From positions 4,462,001 to 4,526,000 of the forward strand of contig NZ_CP049905.1 in assembly GCF_011305535.1 (NCBI RefSeq): a stretch of 64,000 bases of DNA. The letters are read 5' to 3'. Below are positions 34,567 through 43,181 of this stretch, piece after piece. The notes under the pieces are model-generated. The model worked only from the letters and a program-made list of their open reading frames with translations. It was not told the DNA's origin and searched no databases. The DNA comes from Diaphorobacter sp. HDW4B. Lineage in GTDB: Bacteria > Pseudomonadota > Gammaproteobacteria > Burkholderiales > Burkholderiaceae_C. Position numbers and translations under genes: made by a program. Every line of letters starts with the position of its first letter. The first letter of the stretch is position 1.

Positions 34567-36306
34567 ATGAGCCTCTCCAAACGCGAATTCATGCAGGTTC
34601 TGGCGGCGGCTGGAGTCGCTGGAATGGGCTTGCAACGTTATGCCCATGCCGATGGAAAAACGGCAGATGCCGCGCTGTACGACGTTCCAAAATTCGGCAA
34701 CGTCAGCTTCCTGCACATGACCGACTGCCACGCGCAGTTGAACCCCATCTACTTTCGCGAACCCAATGTGAATCTGGGTATCGGTGCGATGAAGAACCAG
34801 CGCCCGCATCTGGTGGGCGAGCACCTGCTCAAATCCGTTGGCGTGCGTCCCGGCACCGCATCAGCCTACGCGTTCAGTTATCTCGATTTTGAAAGCGCCG
34901 CGAAGCGCTATGGCAAGGTGGGCGGTTTTGCCCATCTGTCCACACTGGTCAAACGCATGAAGGCGTCGCGCCCCGGTGCCTTGCTGCTCGATGGTGGCGA
35001 TACCTGGCAAGGCTCGGGCACATCGCTGTGGACCAACGCGCAGGACATGGTCGATGCCTGCAAGCTGCTGGGCGTCGATGTGATGACCGGCCACTGGGAG
35101 TTCACCTATGGCATGGAGCGGGTGAAGGAAATCATCGAAAAAGACTTTGGCAGCAAGCTCGATTTTGTGGCGCAGAACGTCAAGACCACCGACTTTGGCG
35201 ACCCGGTTTTCAAACCTTATGTGATCCGCGAAATGAATGGCGTGCCTTGCGCCATCATCGGGCAGGCCTTTCCTTACACGCCGATTGCCAATCCGCGCTA
35301 CATGGTGTCTGACTGGAGCTTCGGCATTCAGGACGAGAACCTGCAGGCCATGGTGGACGAGGCGCGCGGCAAGGGCGCAAAAGTCGTCGTTGTGCTCTCG
35401 CACAATGGCATGGACGTGGACATCAAGATGGCCTCGCGCGTGCGCGGCATCGACGCGATTCTGGGTGGGCACACGCATGACGGCATGCCTGTGCCGACCA
35501 TCGTCGAGAACGCTGGTGGCAAGACCATCGTCACCAATGCGGGGTCGAACGGCAAGTTCCTTGGCGTGCTCGATTTCGATGTAAAGAACGGCAAGGTGGC
35601 GGATTTCAAATACCGCCTGCTGCCGATCTTCTCCAACATTCTGCCGGCCGATGCCGACATGCGGGCGCTCATCACCAAGGTGCGCGCGCCATATGAAGCC
35701 AAGCTGGCCGAGGTGCTGGCGCGCACCGATGGCACGCTGTATCGACGCGGCAATTTCAACGGCACGGGCGACCAGTTGCTGCTCGACGCGATGATGGCCG
35801 TGCAGGATTGCCCGATCGCTTTTTCGCCAGGTTTCCGCTGGGGCACGTCGCTGCTGCCGGGACAGGACATCACGCGCGAATGGCTCATGGACATGACGGC
35901 GACGACCTATTCGTATGCCACCGTGACCGAGATGACGGGCGCGACCATCAAGACCGTGCTGGAAGACGTCTGCGACAACCTGTTCAACCCCGATCCGTAT
36001 TACCAGCAGGGCGGCGACATGGTGCGCGTGGGTGGCCTGCAATACAAGTGCGACCCGACCGCCAAGGCGGGTAGCCGCATCACCGAGATGCGCTTGAAGG
36101 GCGAGCTGCTCGACGCCGAGAAAAAATACAAGGTGGCCGGTTGGGCACCTGTGGCCGAAGAGGCCAAGTCGGCGGGCAACAAGCAGATCTGGGAAATCGT
36201 CGAGCCGTGGCTCAAGGACCAGAAGGTGATTGCGCCGCGCAAGCTCAACGAGCCGGGCCTGCTGAACGTGCAGCCCAATCAAGGGATGGAGGGGATAGCC
36301 CAGTAA
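34567..36306 (+). CDS. soxB: SoxB, SoxY-thiocysteine sulfate hydrolase
   Basis: 579 residues from the ATG at 34567; the open frame upstream begins in non-conserved sequence. Export signal SKREFMQVLAAAGVAGMG is Tat-like with KR in place of RR. Dimanganese 5'-nucleotidase fold: MTDCHAQLNP (metal ligands D and H), LLDGGDTWQGS, TGHWEFTYG and GGHTHDGMP, and a C-terminal domain from about 400. It hydrolyses the SoxY-S-sulfonate to release sulfate. The 228-base gap after soxX holds a GTATG-TT-CATAC palindrome at 34453 but no gene I can support. Confidence 0.96.
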   Translation: MSLSKREFMQVLAAAGVAGMGLQRYAHADGKTADAALYDVPKFGNVSFLHMTDCHAQLNPIYFREPNVNLGIGAMKNQRPHLVGEHLLKSVGVRPGTASAYAFSYLDFESAAKRYGKVGGFAHLSTLVKRMKASRPGALLLDGGDTWQGSGTSLWTNAQDMVDACKLLGVDVMTGHWEFTYGMERVKEIIEKDFGSKLDFVAQNVKTTDFGDPVFKPYVIREMNGVPCAIIGQAFPYTPIANPRYMVSDWSFGIQDENLQAMVDEARGKGAKVVVVLSHNGMDVDIKMASRVRGIDAILGGHTHDGMPVPTIVENAGGKTIVTNAGSNGKFLGVLDFDVKNGKVADFKYRLLPIFSNILPADADMRALITKVRAPYEAKLAEVLARTDGTLYRRGNFNGTGDQLLLDAMMAVQDCPIAFSPGFRWGTSLLPGQDITREWLMDMTATTYSYATVTEMTGATIKTVLEDVCDNLFNPDPYYQQGGDMVRVGGLQYKCDPTAKAGSRITEMRLKGELLDAEKKYKVAGWAPVAEEAKSAGNKQIWEIVEPWLKDQKVIAPRKLNEPGLLNVQPNQGMEGIAQ

Positions 36307-36369
36307 GCGCTTAGGGACTTAGGGGCTTCCGCATTGCGCAGATGGGAGTGAACCGCTCCAATACGCGCC

Positions 36370-37488
36370 ATGAGTGTTTCCGAGTTCGATTCGTTGGTCG
36401 CCACCGTTCTGGTGGCCGTTTTTTTGTTGGCCGCCGTGCTGGGTGCCGTCATGCGCGAGACGCGTTTTTGCACCATGGGGGCCATCAGCGATGTGGTCTA
36501 TGTGGGCGACTGGATGCGCATGCGCCAGTGGCTGCTCGCCATTGGCGTGGCGATGATCGGCTTTGCGCTGCTGGCGAACATCGGCTGGGTCCAGCCCGCC
36601 GACACCATCTACGCCATGCGCCGCGTGCTGTGGCTCTCGTCCATCGTGGGTGGGGTGATGTTCGGCATCGGCATGGTGATGGCGTCGGGCTGCGGTGCGC
36701 GCAATCTCACGCGCGTGGGGGGCGGCAGTCTCAAGTCGCTGGTGGTGCTGATCGTGATGGCTGTGGCCGGGTTTGCGACGCTCAAAGGCATCACCTCGGT
36801 GCCGCGTGCGCGTTGGCTGGAGAGCGTTTTCGTCGAAATGCCGCACATCACGCTGCTGCCCGAATGGCTGGCGGCTTCGGGCGTGGCATCGCTCGATGTG
36901 CTGCGGCTGGTGCTGGGTTGCGGTGTGGGTGCAGTGCTGGTGCTCGTCGGCTTTGGCGGGCCACGCAGTCAGCGTGACTGGCATGTGCTGATCGGCGGTC
37001 TGCTGGTGGGCGCGGCGGTGGCCGCAGCATGGGCGCTGAGCGGCCATATGGGCGAAGTGCAGGAGCATCCCGAGACGCTGGAGCACATGTATGCCACGAC
37101 TTACACGGGCCGCATCGAGGCCTTCAGCTTTGTGGCGCCGGTGGCCCATGTGCTGGATTGGCTGCTGTTCTTCAGTGACCGCGCCAAGGTGCTGACATGG
37201 GGCGCGGTGGCAGTGTTCGGCATGGTGTTCGGTGCCCTCGTGCAGTCGCTCATTCGCCGCGAATTCCGCTGGCAGGGTTTTGCCGACACGGCTGATCTGG
37301 CCAGGCATCTGATCGGCGCAACGCTCATGGGCGTGGGCGGTGTGGTTGCGATGGGCTGCACTGTAGGACAGGGCCTGAGCGCGATCTCGATGTTGCAGAT
37401 CGGCAGCTTCCTCTCGGTGGCGGCGATTGTGGCGGGCGCGGTGATCGCTCTGCGTGTGCAGCAGTGGGCGTTGGAGCGCAGTGCCTGA
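36370..37488 (+). CDS. YeeE/YedE-family (TsuA-like) thiosulfate or sulfur transporter
   Basis: 372 residues with about 9-10 membrane segments. The pseudo-symmetric cysteine motifs are present: RFCTMGAISD near the N-terminus, MASGCGARN in the first half and MGCTVGQGLSA in the second, which in TsuA relay thiosulfate through the membrane by S-S contacts. It is co-directional with soxB, 63 bases downstream. It may import thiosulfate or export sulfur species linked to Sox activity. It differs from the second YedE protein at 43182, which has a distinct arrangement (GCGSGTL, GCNVGAMFSG). Confidence 0.88.
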   Translation: MSVSEFDSLVATVLVAVFLLAAVLGAVMRETRFCTMGAISDVVYVGDWMRMRQWLLAIGVAMIGFALLANIGWVQPADTIYAMRRVLWLSSIVGGVMFGIGMVMASGCGARNLTRVGGGSLKSLVVLIVMAVAGFATLKGITSVPRARWLESVFVEMPHITLLPEWLAASGVASLDVLRLVLGCGVGAVLVLVGFGGPRSQRDWHVLIGGLLVGAAVAAAWALSGHMGEVQEHPETLEHMYATTYTGRIEAFSFVAPVAHVLDWLLFFSDRAKVLTWGAVAVFGMVFGALVQSLIRREFRWQGFADTADLARHLIGATLMGVGGVVAMGCTVGQGLSAISMLQIGSFLSVAAIVAGAVIALRVQQWALERSA

Positions 37489-37652
37489 TCGGCATGAGGG
37501 TTTTCGTTTAGGTGCGTTTGCGTATGCGGGTTTTCGTTGAGTGATCTGCCCGATTTTGTTTCTCACAATGCTTTGCCGGTGATCCTGCTGGCCTCGCAAC
37601 AGTGGACACGTCCATGGCTTGAGCGTGTCAGAACAAGTCGGGAGACAAAAGA

Positions 37653-39842
37653 ATGCACGTGAGATCAAAGAGGAAGACCCTTGCCGCGTTCCAGTGGAGC
37701 GGCGTCGCATTGGCGTGCGCCACGCTGGCAGCCTGCGGAAGCTCGGACCGTGTTCACAACGAGTTGCCCTCGGGCGTCACCGAGCTCAGCACCACGCAAT
37801 ACCCCGCAACCGCCGTCAGCACCGGAGCGACTGCGGCTCAGCAGGATTTGCTCACGGGCGGCATCGGCAAGACGGGCCTGGGTGGCGCAGCGCCCGCATA
37901 TGCCGATCCGGCCAACCCCACCGTGGCTGAGCTGCGTCGCAATGCGCTGTTCTCCAACTACCGCGGCATTCTCGATCCGCTCGCGGCGGGTGGCTACGGC
38001 TCGCTCTACGGCCCCAATGTGACGGCGGCGGGTGTCGTCACGCAAGGCGAGGGGCTGATTCCGGGACGTGAATACATCGCCGTGCTCGACGATGGCTCGG
38101 GCCGCAAGCAGACCGTGATGGCGGTGCAGGTGCCTGACAGTTTCGATGCCAAGAGCCCGTGCGTCGTGCTCGGCCCATCGTCGGGCTCGCGCGGCGTGTA
38201 TGGCGCGATCGGAACGGCGGGCGAATGGGGCTTGAAGAAGGGCTGCGCCGTGGCCTTCACCGACGCGGGCAAGGGCGTGGGTCTGCACAATCTGTCGGAC
38301 GACACGGTGCACAAGATCGACGGCTCGCGCGCCACCAAAGCGGCTGCGGGCAAGCTCAGTTTCTTCTCGGCCAATCTGACGGATGCGGCGCGCGCGGCCT
38401 ACAACGCGGCCTTCCCCAATCGCATCGCCATCAAGCATGCGCAGTCGCAGCAGAACCCTGAAAAAGACTGGGGAACGGACACGCTGACCGCAGCGAAGTA
38501 CGCGCTCTACGTGCTCAATGCGCAGTTCGGCAAGGCTGACAATCCCGTGCCCTTCACCAAGAGCAACACGCTGATCATCGGCGGCTCTGCATCCAACGGC
38601 GGCGCGGCCGTGCTGCGTGCAGCGGAGCAGGATGCGGATGGGCTGATCGACGGCGTGGTCGCATCCGAGCCCATGGTCGAGCTGCCCACGACCACCGGCT
38701 ACGGCGTGCAGTTCGGCGATGCGGCGGTGAGCAGCTATGGCCGCCTGCTGGCCGACTACACCACCTACGGCAACATCTACCAGCCGTGTGCGGCGCTCGC
38801 GCCCGATGCGGCGATCAGCGAAACGTCGATCTTCAACTACATCACCCTCACCGCCATGACGGCGCGTGCCACGGCGCGTTGCGACGGTCTTGCAGCCAAG
38901 GGTCTGGTGAGCGGCGCGACTACGGCGGAACGTGCGACGAATGCGCTGGGCAAGCTGCGTGCCTACGGCTGGACCAAGGACAACGACCAGATGCACAACG
39001 CGCACTACGCGCTGGGCAACGGACCGATTCTGTCCGCGATGTACACCATGGCGTATGGTCGCTTCGGCGCGGATGCGAATCTGTGCAACGCGAGCTTTGG
39101 CGCGGCCAGCGCAACGGGCGATGTGGTGGCCGTCGCTCCCGCAGCGCTTGCGCAAAGCTTTGCCACGGCCAACGGCACCTCCAACGGAACGCCCGCCACG
39201 GTGATCTACAACGACTCGGTGGGTGGAGCCAAGTCCTGGCCGTTTGCGGTGTCGCCATCGACCGGCGTGGCCGATCTGGGTCTGGACAATGCGCTGTGCC
39301 AGCACGCACTGGTCTCGGGCGTCGATCCCGTCTCGGGTCTGGCACTGACGGCTGACAGCAAGCCGACGAAAGCGCAAAGCGATGCCGTGCGTTCGGGGCT
39401 GAGCGAAGTGCGCCACAGCGCGAATCTCAAGGCCAAGCCAGTGATCATCGTCGCCGGTCGCAGCGACGCGCTGATCCCGGTGAACCACAACGCGCGTGCC
39501 TACACGGCGCTCAACCAGACGCTCGAAGGCTCCAAGTCCAACCTGCGCTACATCGAAGTGACGAACGCGCAGCACTTCGACGCCTTCTTGCTGTTCGCGG
39601 GCTTCGACACACGCTTTGTGCCGCTGCATCCGTACTTCAATCAGGCCATGGATGCGATGTGGAACCACCTGCAATCCAAGGCCGCGCTGCCCGCCAGCCA
39701 AGTCGTGCGCACCACGCCGCGCGGCGGCACACCGGGTGCGGCCACGGCGATCACGGCAGCCAACGTGCCGGGCTTCAAGACGACGCCTGCCGCAGCCGAC
39801 CAGATCGGTTTTGCGGGCACCTCCATCAAGGTGCCGCAGTGA
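37653..39842 (+). CDS. D-(-)-3-hydroxybutyrate oligomer hydrolase, predicted lipoprotein
   Basis: 729 residues, GGGAG eight bases before the ATG. Signal ends in TLAACGS with lipobox Cys28. The family core is clear: VVLGPSSGSRGVYGAIG, FFSANLTDAARAAYNAAFPN and the nucleophile region IIGGSASNGG (Ser312/Ser314), with PVIIVAGRSDALIPVNHNARAY and YIEVTNAQHFDAF near the end giving Asp and His. It degrades 3-hydroxybutyrate oligomers released from polyhydroxybutyrate. Transcribed alone; the 164-base upstream gap shows GGGTTTTCGTT twice but no clear promoter. Confidence 0.9.
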   Translation: MHVRSKRKTLAAFQWSGVALACATLAACGSSDRVHNELPSGVTELSTTQYPATAVSTGATAAQQDLLTGGIGKTGLGGAAPAYADPANPTVAELRRNALFSNYRGILDPLAAGGYGSLYGPNVTAAGVVTQGEGLIPGREYIAVLDDGSGRKQTVMAVQVPDSFDAKSPCVVLGPSSGSRGVYGAIGTAGEWGLKKGCAVAFTDAGKGVGLHNLSDDTVHKIDGSRATKAAAGKLSFFSANLTDAARAAYNAAFPNRIAIKHAQSQQNPEKDWGTDTLTAAKYALYVLNAQFGKADNPVPFTKSNTLIIGGSASNGGAAVLRAAEQDADGLIDGVVASEPMVELPTTTGYGVQFGDAAVSSYGRLLADYTTYGNIYQPCAALAPDAAISETSIFNYITLTAMTARATARCDGLAAKGLVSGATTAERATNALGKLRAYGWTKDNDQMHNAHYALGNGPILSAMYTMAYGRFGADANLCNASFGAASATGDVVAVAPAALAQSFATANGTSNGTPATVIYNDSVGGAKSWPFAVSPSTGVADLGLDNALCQHALVSGVDPVSGLALTADSKPTKAQSDAVRSGLSEVRHSANLKAKPVIIVAGRSDALIPVNHNARAYTALNQTLEGSKSNLRYIEVTNAQHFDAFLLFAGFDTRFVPLHPYFNQAMDAMWNHLQSKAALPASQVVRTTPRGGTPGAATAITAANVPGFKTTPAAADQIGFAGTSIKVPQ

Positions 39843-39884
39843 TGACGGCCATGCCGCGATGATCTGAGCACATGGCACACTGCC

Positions 39885-39926
39885 AACCGGCCCACGGACA
39901 GTCTGGCTGTTCGTGGGCCGGTTTTT
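39885..39926 (+). terminator. Terminator after the oligomer hydrolase
   Basis: 17-base stem AACCGGCCCACGGACAG (39885-39901) / CTGTTCGTGGGCCGGTT (39906-39922) with one G-T pair, four-base loop and TTTT tail. Confidence 0.92.
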
Positions 39927-39958
39927 CATTGAATTGAACACACGTCTCCACGATCACC

Positions 39959-40843
39959 ATGTCTGCAGTTTCTTCCGCTGTCCCTGTTTCCCGTTATGTG
40001 TCCTGCGCCGGATACGAACTGCATTGCATGGATTGGGGCGCGCCGGATGCGCCCGCTGTCATCGCATGGCACGGGCTGGCACGCACCGGGCGCGACATGG
40101 ATGCGCTCGCGCAGTTCCTCGTGGACAACGGTTTTCGCGTGATCTGCCCCGACACCATTGGCCGTGGCTTCAGCCAGTGGAGCAGGGCACCCAAGGCGGA
40201 ATACTGCCTGCGCTTTTATGCGCGATTGGCGCGCGAACTGTTCGATGCGCTGGGCATCCAACGCGCGCACTGGGTGGGCACGTCGATGGGCGGTGCCATC
40301 GGCACGGTCTGTGCGTCCGGCCTGTTCGAGCCATCCCTGCGCGAGCGCATCGCCACGCTGGTGCTCAACGACAACGCGCCGCAACTCGCGCAAGCGGCCA
40401 TCGAACGCATCAAGGCTTATGCGGGCAAACCGCCGGTGTTCGATTCCATGGCCGAGCTGGAGCATTTTTTCCGCACGGCTTACGCGCCGTTTGGCTGGCT
40501 CAGCGATGCCGAATGGCGCAAGCTCACCGAGACCAGCACGCGCCGCCTGGTCGATGGCCGCGTCACGCCGCATTACGACCCGTCCATCGTCATGCAGTTC
40601 ACCGAGCATGCCGACGACTACCTGATCTGGCCGCATTACGATGCGCTCGATCTGCCCGTGCTGTTGCTGCGTGGCGAGGCGTCCGATCTAGTGCTGGAGC
40701 CCACAGCGCGCGAAATGCAGACGCGCGGGCCGGGTGCGAAGGGACTGCTTGAATGGATCGAGGTGCCGGGCTGCGGCCATGCGCCGGCGCTCAATGTGCC
40801 CGATCAGTTCGAGGCGGTGTTGCGCTGTCTGCGCCGTGCTTGA
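39959..40843 (+). CDS. Alpha/beta hydrolase
   Basis: 294 residues, no signal peptide. Oxyanion HG in AWHGLARTG, nucleophile Ser109 in VGTSMGGAIG, acid in LLLRGEASDLV and catalytic His in VPGCGHAPALN. Typical of the broad hydrolase-1 family (esterases, C-C hydrolases). Neighbourhood after a polyhydroxybutyrate-degrading enzyme might suggest an ester substrate, but the strong terminator between them argues for separate expression. Confidence 0.85.
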   Translation: MSAVSSAVPVSRYVSCAGYELHCMDWGAPDAPAVIAWHGLARTGRDMDALAQFLVDNGFRVICPDTIGRGFSQWSRAPKAEYCLRFYARLARELFDALGIQRAHWVGTSMGGAIGTVCASGLFEPSLRERIATLVLNDNAPQLAQAAIERIKAYAGKPPVFDSMAELEHFFRTAYAPFGWLSDAEWRKLTETSTRRLVDGRVTPHYDPSIVMQFTEHADDYLIWPHYDALDLPVLLLRGEASDLVLEPTAREMQTRGPGAKGLLEWIEVPGCGHAPALNVPDQFEAVLRCLRRA

Positions 40844-40982
40844 ACGGGCGGTGATCAACCCCGGCGTGGCAAGGTCACTGGCTCGAAGTTAGCATCTCCT
40901 CATCGGATGCCCCCACGCTGCAGAGCGTGGATTCGCAGCCCGATCCGGCTTCATTCCCCACCTCTAACGGAGTGCCTGCATC

Positions 40983-41984
40983 ATGGCCTGGCTGGTCGAT
41001 CTCATCCGCGAATTCGGCTTTGGAATCGTGTTTCTCAACGTGCTGATCGAGCAGTTGGGCGCGCCGATTCCGGCCTATCCTGTGCTGGTGATCACGGGCG
41101 CGCTGGAGGGCGCGAGCATCGTGCGGCTGCTGATGCTGGTGGGCATTGCCGTCTTCGCGGCGCTGATTGCGGATGTGATCTGGTACCGCGCGGGCAAGGC
41201 CTATGGCGGTGCAGTGCTGGGGCGCATCTGCCGCATTTCACTTTCGCCGGATGCTTGCATTCGCCAGACGGAATCGGTCTATGGCCGCTGGGGCCCCAAG
41301 TCGCTGTTGATCGCCAAGTTCGTGCCCGGCTTTGCCTCGATTGCCAGCGCGTTGGCGGGCACGGTGGGCACGCCGCTCTCGACCTTTGTGCTGTTCGACA
41401 CGCTGGGCGCGCTCATCTGGGTGGGCTCGGCCGTGTTCCTTGGCTCGCTGTTCAGCAGTACCGTGCAGGATCTGCTCGACGTGCTCACGGCGCTCGGCAA
41501 ATGGGGCCTGCTGCTGGTGCTGTTCGTGTTCGCGATTTTTCTGCTGCGCAAATGGTGGCAGCGCACGCGCACCCTGCGTTCGCTGAAGATGCCGCGCATT
41601 TCCGTGCCGGAACTGGCGGGCCTGTTCACTCAGGGACTGATGCCGACCGTGATCGACGTGCGCGATGCCACGCAGTACAAGCGCGGCCACATTCCCGGTG
41701 CCAACCTGTGGAGCGTGCGCTCGCGCCAGGGTGATAAGGCGCACGACTTTCTGCTGCCGCAGCAGGCGCATCCCAATGGGCTGGTGGTGTATTGCGACTG
41801 CCCGCATGAAATCTCCGCCGCACGCATCGCCAAGCAATTGCAGCGTGCAGGCTTCACCAACGTGAGGCCGTTGGTCGGCGGGCTGCAAGCCTGGTCGGCA
41901 GCGGGGCTGGACGTGGCCAAACCGCCTGTGGATGAGTCGCCAGAGGGTGAATCGACCAAGGCGGAAGCACCGTTGATTCCTTGA
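40983..41984 (+). CDS. DedA-rhodanese fusion protein
   Basis: 333 residues. DedA (SNARE-associated) membrane domain about 1-190: ENVLIEQ-type start LNVLIEQLGAPIPAYP, FVPGFASIASALAG and helices to about 188. A cytoplasmic rhodanese domain follows (200-315): VIDVRDATQYKRGHIPGA and an active-site loop VVYCDCPHEISAARIA with Cys271 and Cys273. DedA proteins are polyprenyl-phosphate or phospholipid flippases; the rhodanese binds persulfide. The fusion recurs in Burkholderiales. Its place between two sulfur modules suggests a sulfur link, unproven. Confidence 0.9.
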   Translation: MAWLVDLIREFGFGIVFLNVLIEQLGAPIPAYPVLVITGALEGASIVRLLMLVGIAVFAALIADVIWYRAGKAYGGAVLGRICRISLSPDACIRQTESVYGRWGPKSLLIAKFVPGFASIASALAGTVGTPLSTFVLFDTLGALIWVGSAVFLGSLFSSTVQDLLDVLTALGKWGLLLVLFVFAIFLLRKWWQRTRTLRSLKMPRISVPELAGLFTQGLMPTVIDVRDATQYKRGHIPGANLWSVRSRQGDKAHDFLLPQQAHPNGLVVYCDCPHEISAARIAKQLQRAGFTNVRPLVGGLQAWSAAGLDVAKPPVDESPEGESTKAEAPLIP

Positions 41985-42039
41985 ATGGCGCAGATTCAAA
42001 CGGTGGTTTGAAGGCTTGCTTGGGGCACACCGCAAAAAC

Positions 42040-42069
42040 AAAGGCCGCCCGGTTGCCCGAGCGGCCTTT
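42040..42069. terminator. Terminator between DedA-rhodanese and SYLF genes
   Basis: AAAGGCCGC (42040-42048) / GCGGCCTTT (42061-42069) with a 12-base loop. The upstream A-rich run (AAAAACA) gives the minus strand the better U-tract, so it mainly serves the SYLF gene ending at 42121. Confidence 0.8.
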
Positions 42070-42120
42070 GCTTATTCATGGAGTTTGAAGAACCGTGGGC
42101 TCTTCAAACCCTCACAGCGA

Positions 42121-42705
42121 TCACTCCACGATGCGCGAGATCTTCGAGCCGTTGAGCGAGACGCCAGCTTCCAGACCCACGTTGGTCAGCACATAGCTCA
42201 CCACAGGGTCTTGCGCGGTCGTAGTATCGATGGAGCTGTTCGCGCCCACGCGACCCACCGTCACCTGAGCGTCGGCACCGGCGGTCCAGCCGTTGCTTGC
42301 CTTGAATTTGGCGAGCGCTTCGTCGGTGTTGAACACATAGATCACAGCCTTGGATTGGCCGCCGATCTGCCAGCCGATGGAAGCGCCTGTGGTGCTGTAG
42401 AACGCGGTGTTCTTGCCGTGCTCACGCAGCACGCCACGGCCGTGTTCCACACCCACCACGAAACTGCCGCCCACCACCGATGGGAAAATCAGCACGCCCT
42501 TGGACTTGGCGATCATTTCCTTGGAGCCGGGAGCGTTGGTGTACAGGCGCTCGAGCGCTGCATTGGCGCGGGTGTTCACGGTAGTGCTGTCCATGCGCGG
42601 CGCTTCGGCCGTCTTGGTGTTGGTGGTCGTGCAGGCCACCATGGTCATGCTGCCAGCGGCAACGGCAGCAGCGATCACAACAGCACGCAGAGTAATAGTA
42701 CGCAT
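42121..42705 (-). CDS. YSC84/SYLF-domain lipoprotein
   Basis: 194 residues. Signal with lipobox TMVAC (Cys25). The SYLF lipid-binding domain covers about 45-190: AKSKGVLIFPSVVGGSFVVGVEHGRGVL, STTGASIGWQIGGQSKAVIYVF and the closing NVGLEAGVSLNGSKISRIVE. Bacterial members are cell-envelope proteins of unknown exact function, thought to bind lipids. It is expressed on its own; the region upstream to 42983 has a 7-base hairpin (42911-42930) and no other gene. Confidence 0.88.
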   Translation of the reverse strand: MRTITLRAVVIAAAVAAGSMTMVACTTTNTKTAEAPRMDSTTVNTRANAALERLYTNAPGSKEMIAKSKGVLIFPSVVGGSFVVGVEHGRGVLREHGKNTAFYSTTGASIGWQIGGQSKAVIYVFNTDEALAKFKASNGWTAGADAQVTVGRVGANSSIDTTTAQDPVVSYVLTNVGLEAGVSLNGSKISRIVE

Positions 42706-42983
42706 AACAGTCCTTCCTTTGTGTTTAGAGATACGCCCATCGAAAAGTGAAGTAGGCGCATGTCCTTATTTTGAGGAAGCGAGTCGACGCGTGCCATCAC
42801 GGTCGTCAACGACGCTGCCTAAATCAGGATGCAGCCATCGTATTGACTGTTGGCGCTTTTGTACTGAGCAGCACATGAGGATGCGCCCTTGGCCTACAAG
42901 ATCAGTTGTCCGCCAACATGTGGGTTGGCGACAGAGTTGCAGGTGTTTAGGCTCGTTGGTGTGGTGCTTGCGTTGGTGTCTGC

Positions 42984-43160
42984 TTACTTGCCAGCGGGCA
43001 TGGAGCAATGGCCGCCATGCGTGGCCTGGCCGGAACCGGCTGCGATCAGGGGTGCTTCAAAGCGCAGATCGACCTTGGGCGAGGCGGCATAGTCCCAGGC
43101 CAGAAAGGCCAGCAGTGCGATCCAGAAAGCGGCGCGCAGGGTGCGTTGTGGTGTGGTCAT
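42984..43160 (-). CDS. 58-residue single-span membrane protein of the rhodanese-YedE module
   Basis: ATG at 43160, TAA at 42984. A basic N-terminus (MTTPQRTLRA) leads into one membrane helix (AAFWIALLAFLAWDYA, about 10-25), and the short exported or soluble tail ends THGGHCSMPAGK with two His and one Cys. It begins 21 bases after the YedE stop on the same strand, with codon use like its neighbours, so it is probably the third gene of that operon. The ribosome-binding site is weak (AAAGAA). I know no family; the His-His-Cys-Met tail could bind metal or sulfur. Confidence 0.6.
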   Translation of the reverse strand: MTTPQRTLRAAFWIALLAFLAWDYAASPKVDLRFEAPLIAAGSGQATHGGHCSMPAGK

Positions 43161-43181
43161 GTTCGAGTTCTTTGTGTTCGC

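Noticed and set aside
34347-34892. 181-codon frame overlapping the start of soxB
   Set aside because: The second half runs through soxB in another frame and the translation has no recognisable features; the soxX-soxB spacer is better read as non-coding.
42911-42930. CGCCAAC/GTTGGCG hairpin as terminator of the 58-residue gene operon
   Set aside because: No T-tract follows on the minus strand and it lies over 50 bases from the stop; could be chance.
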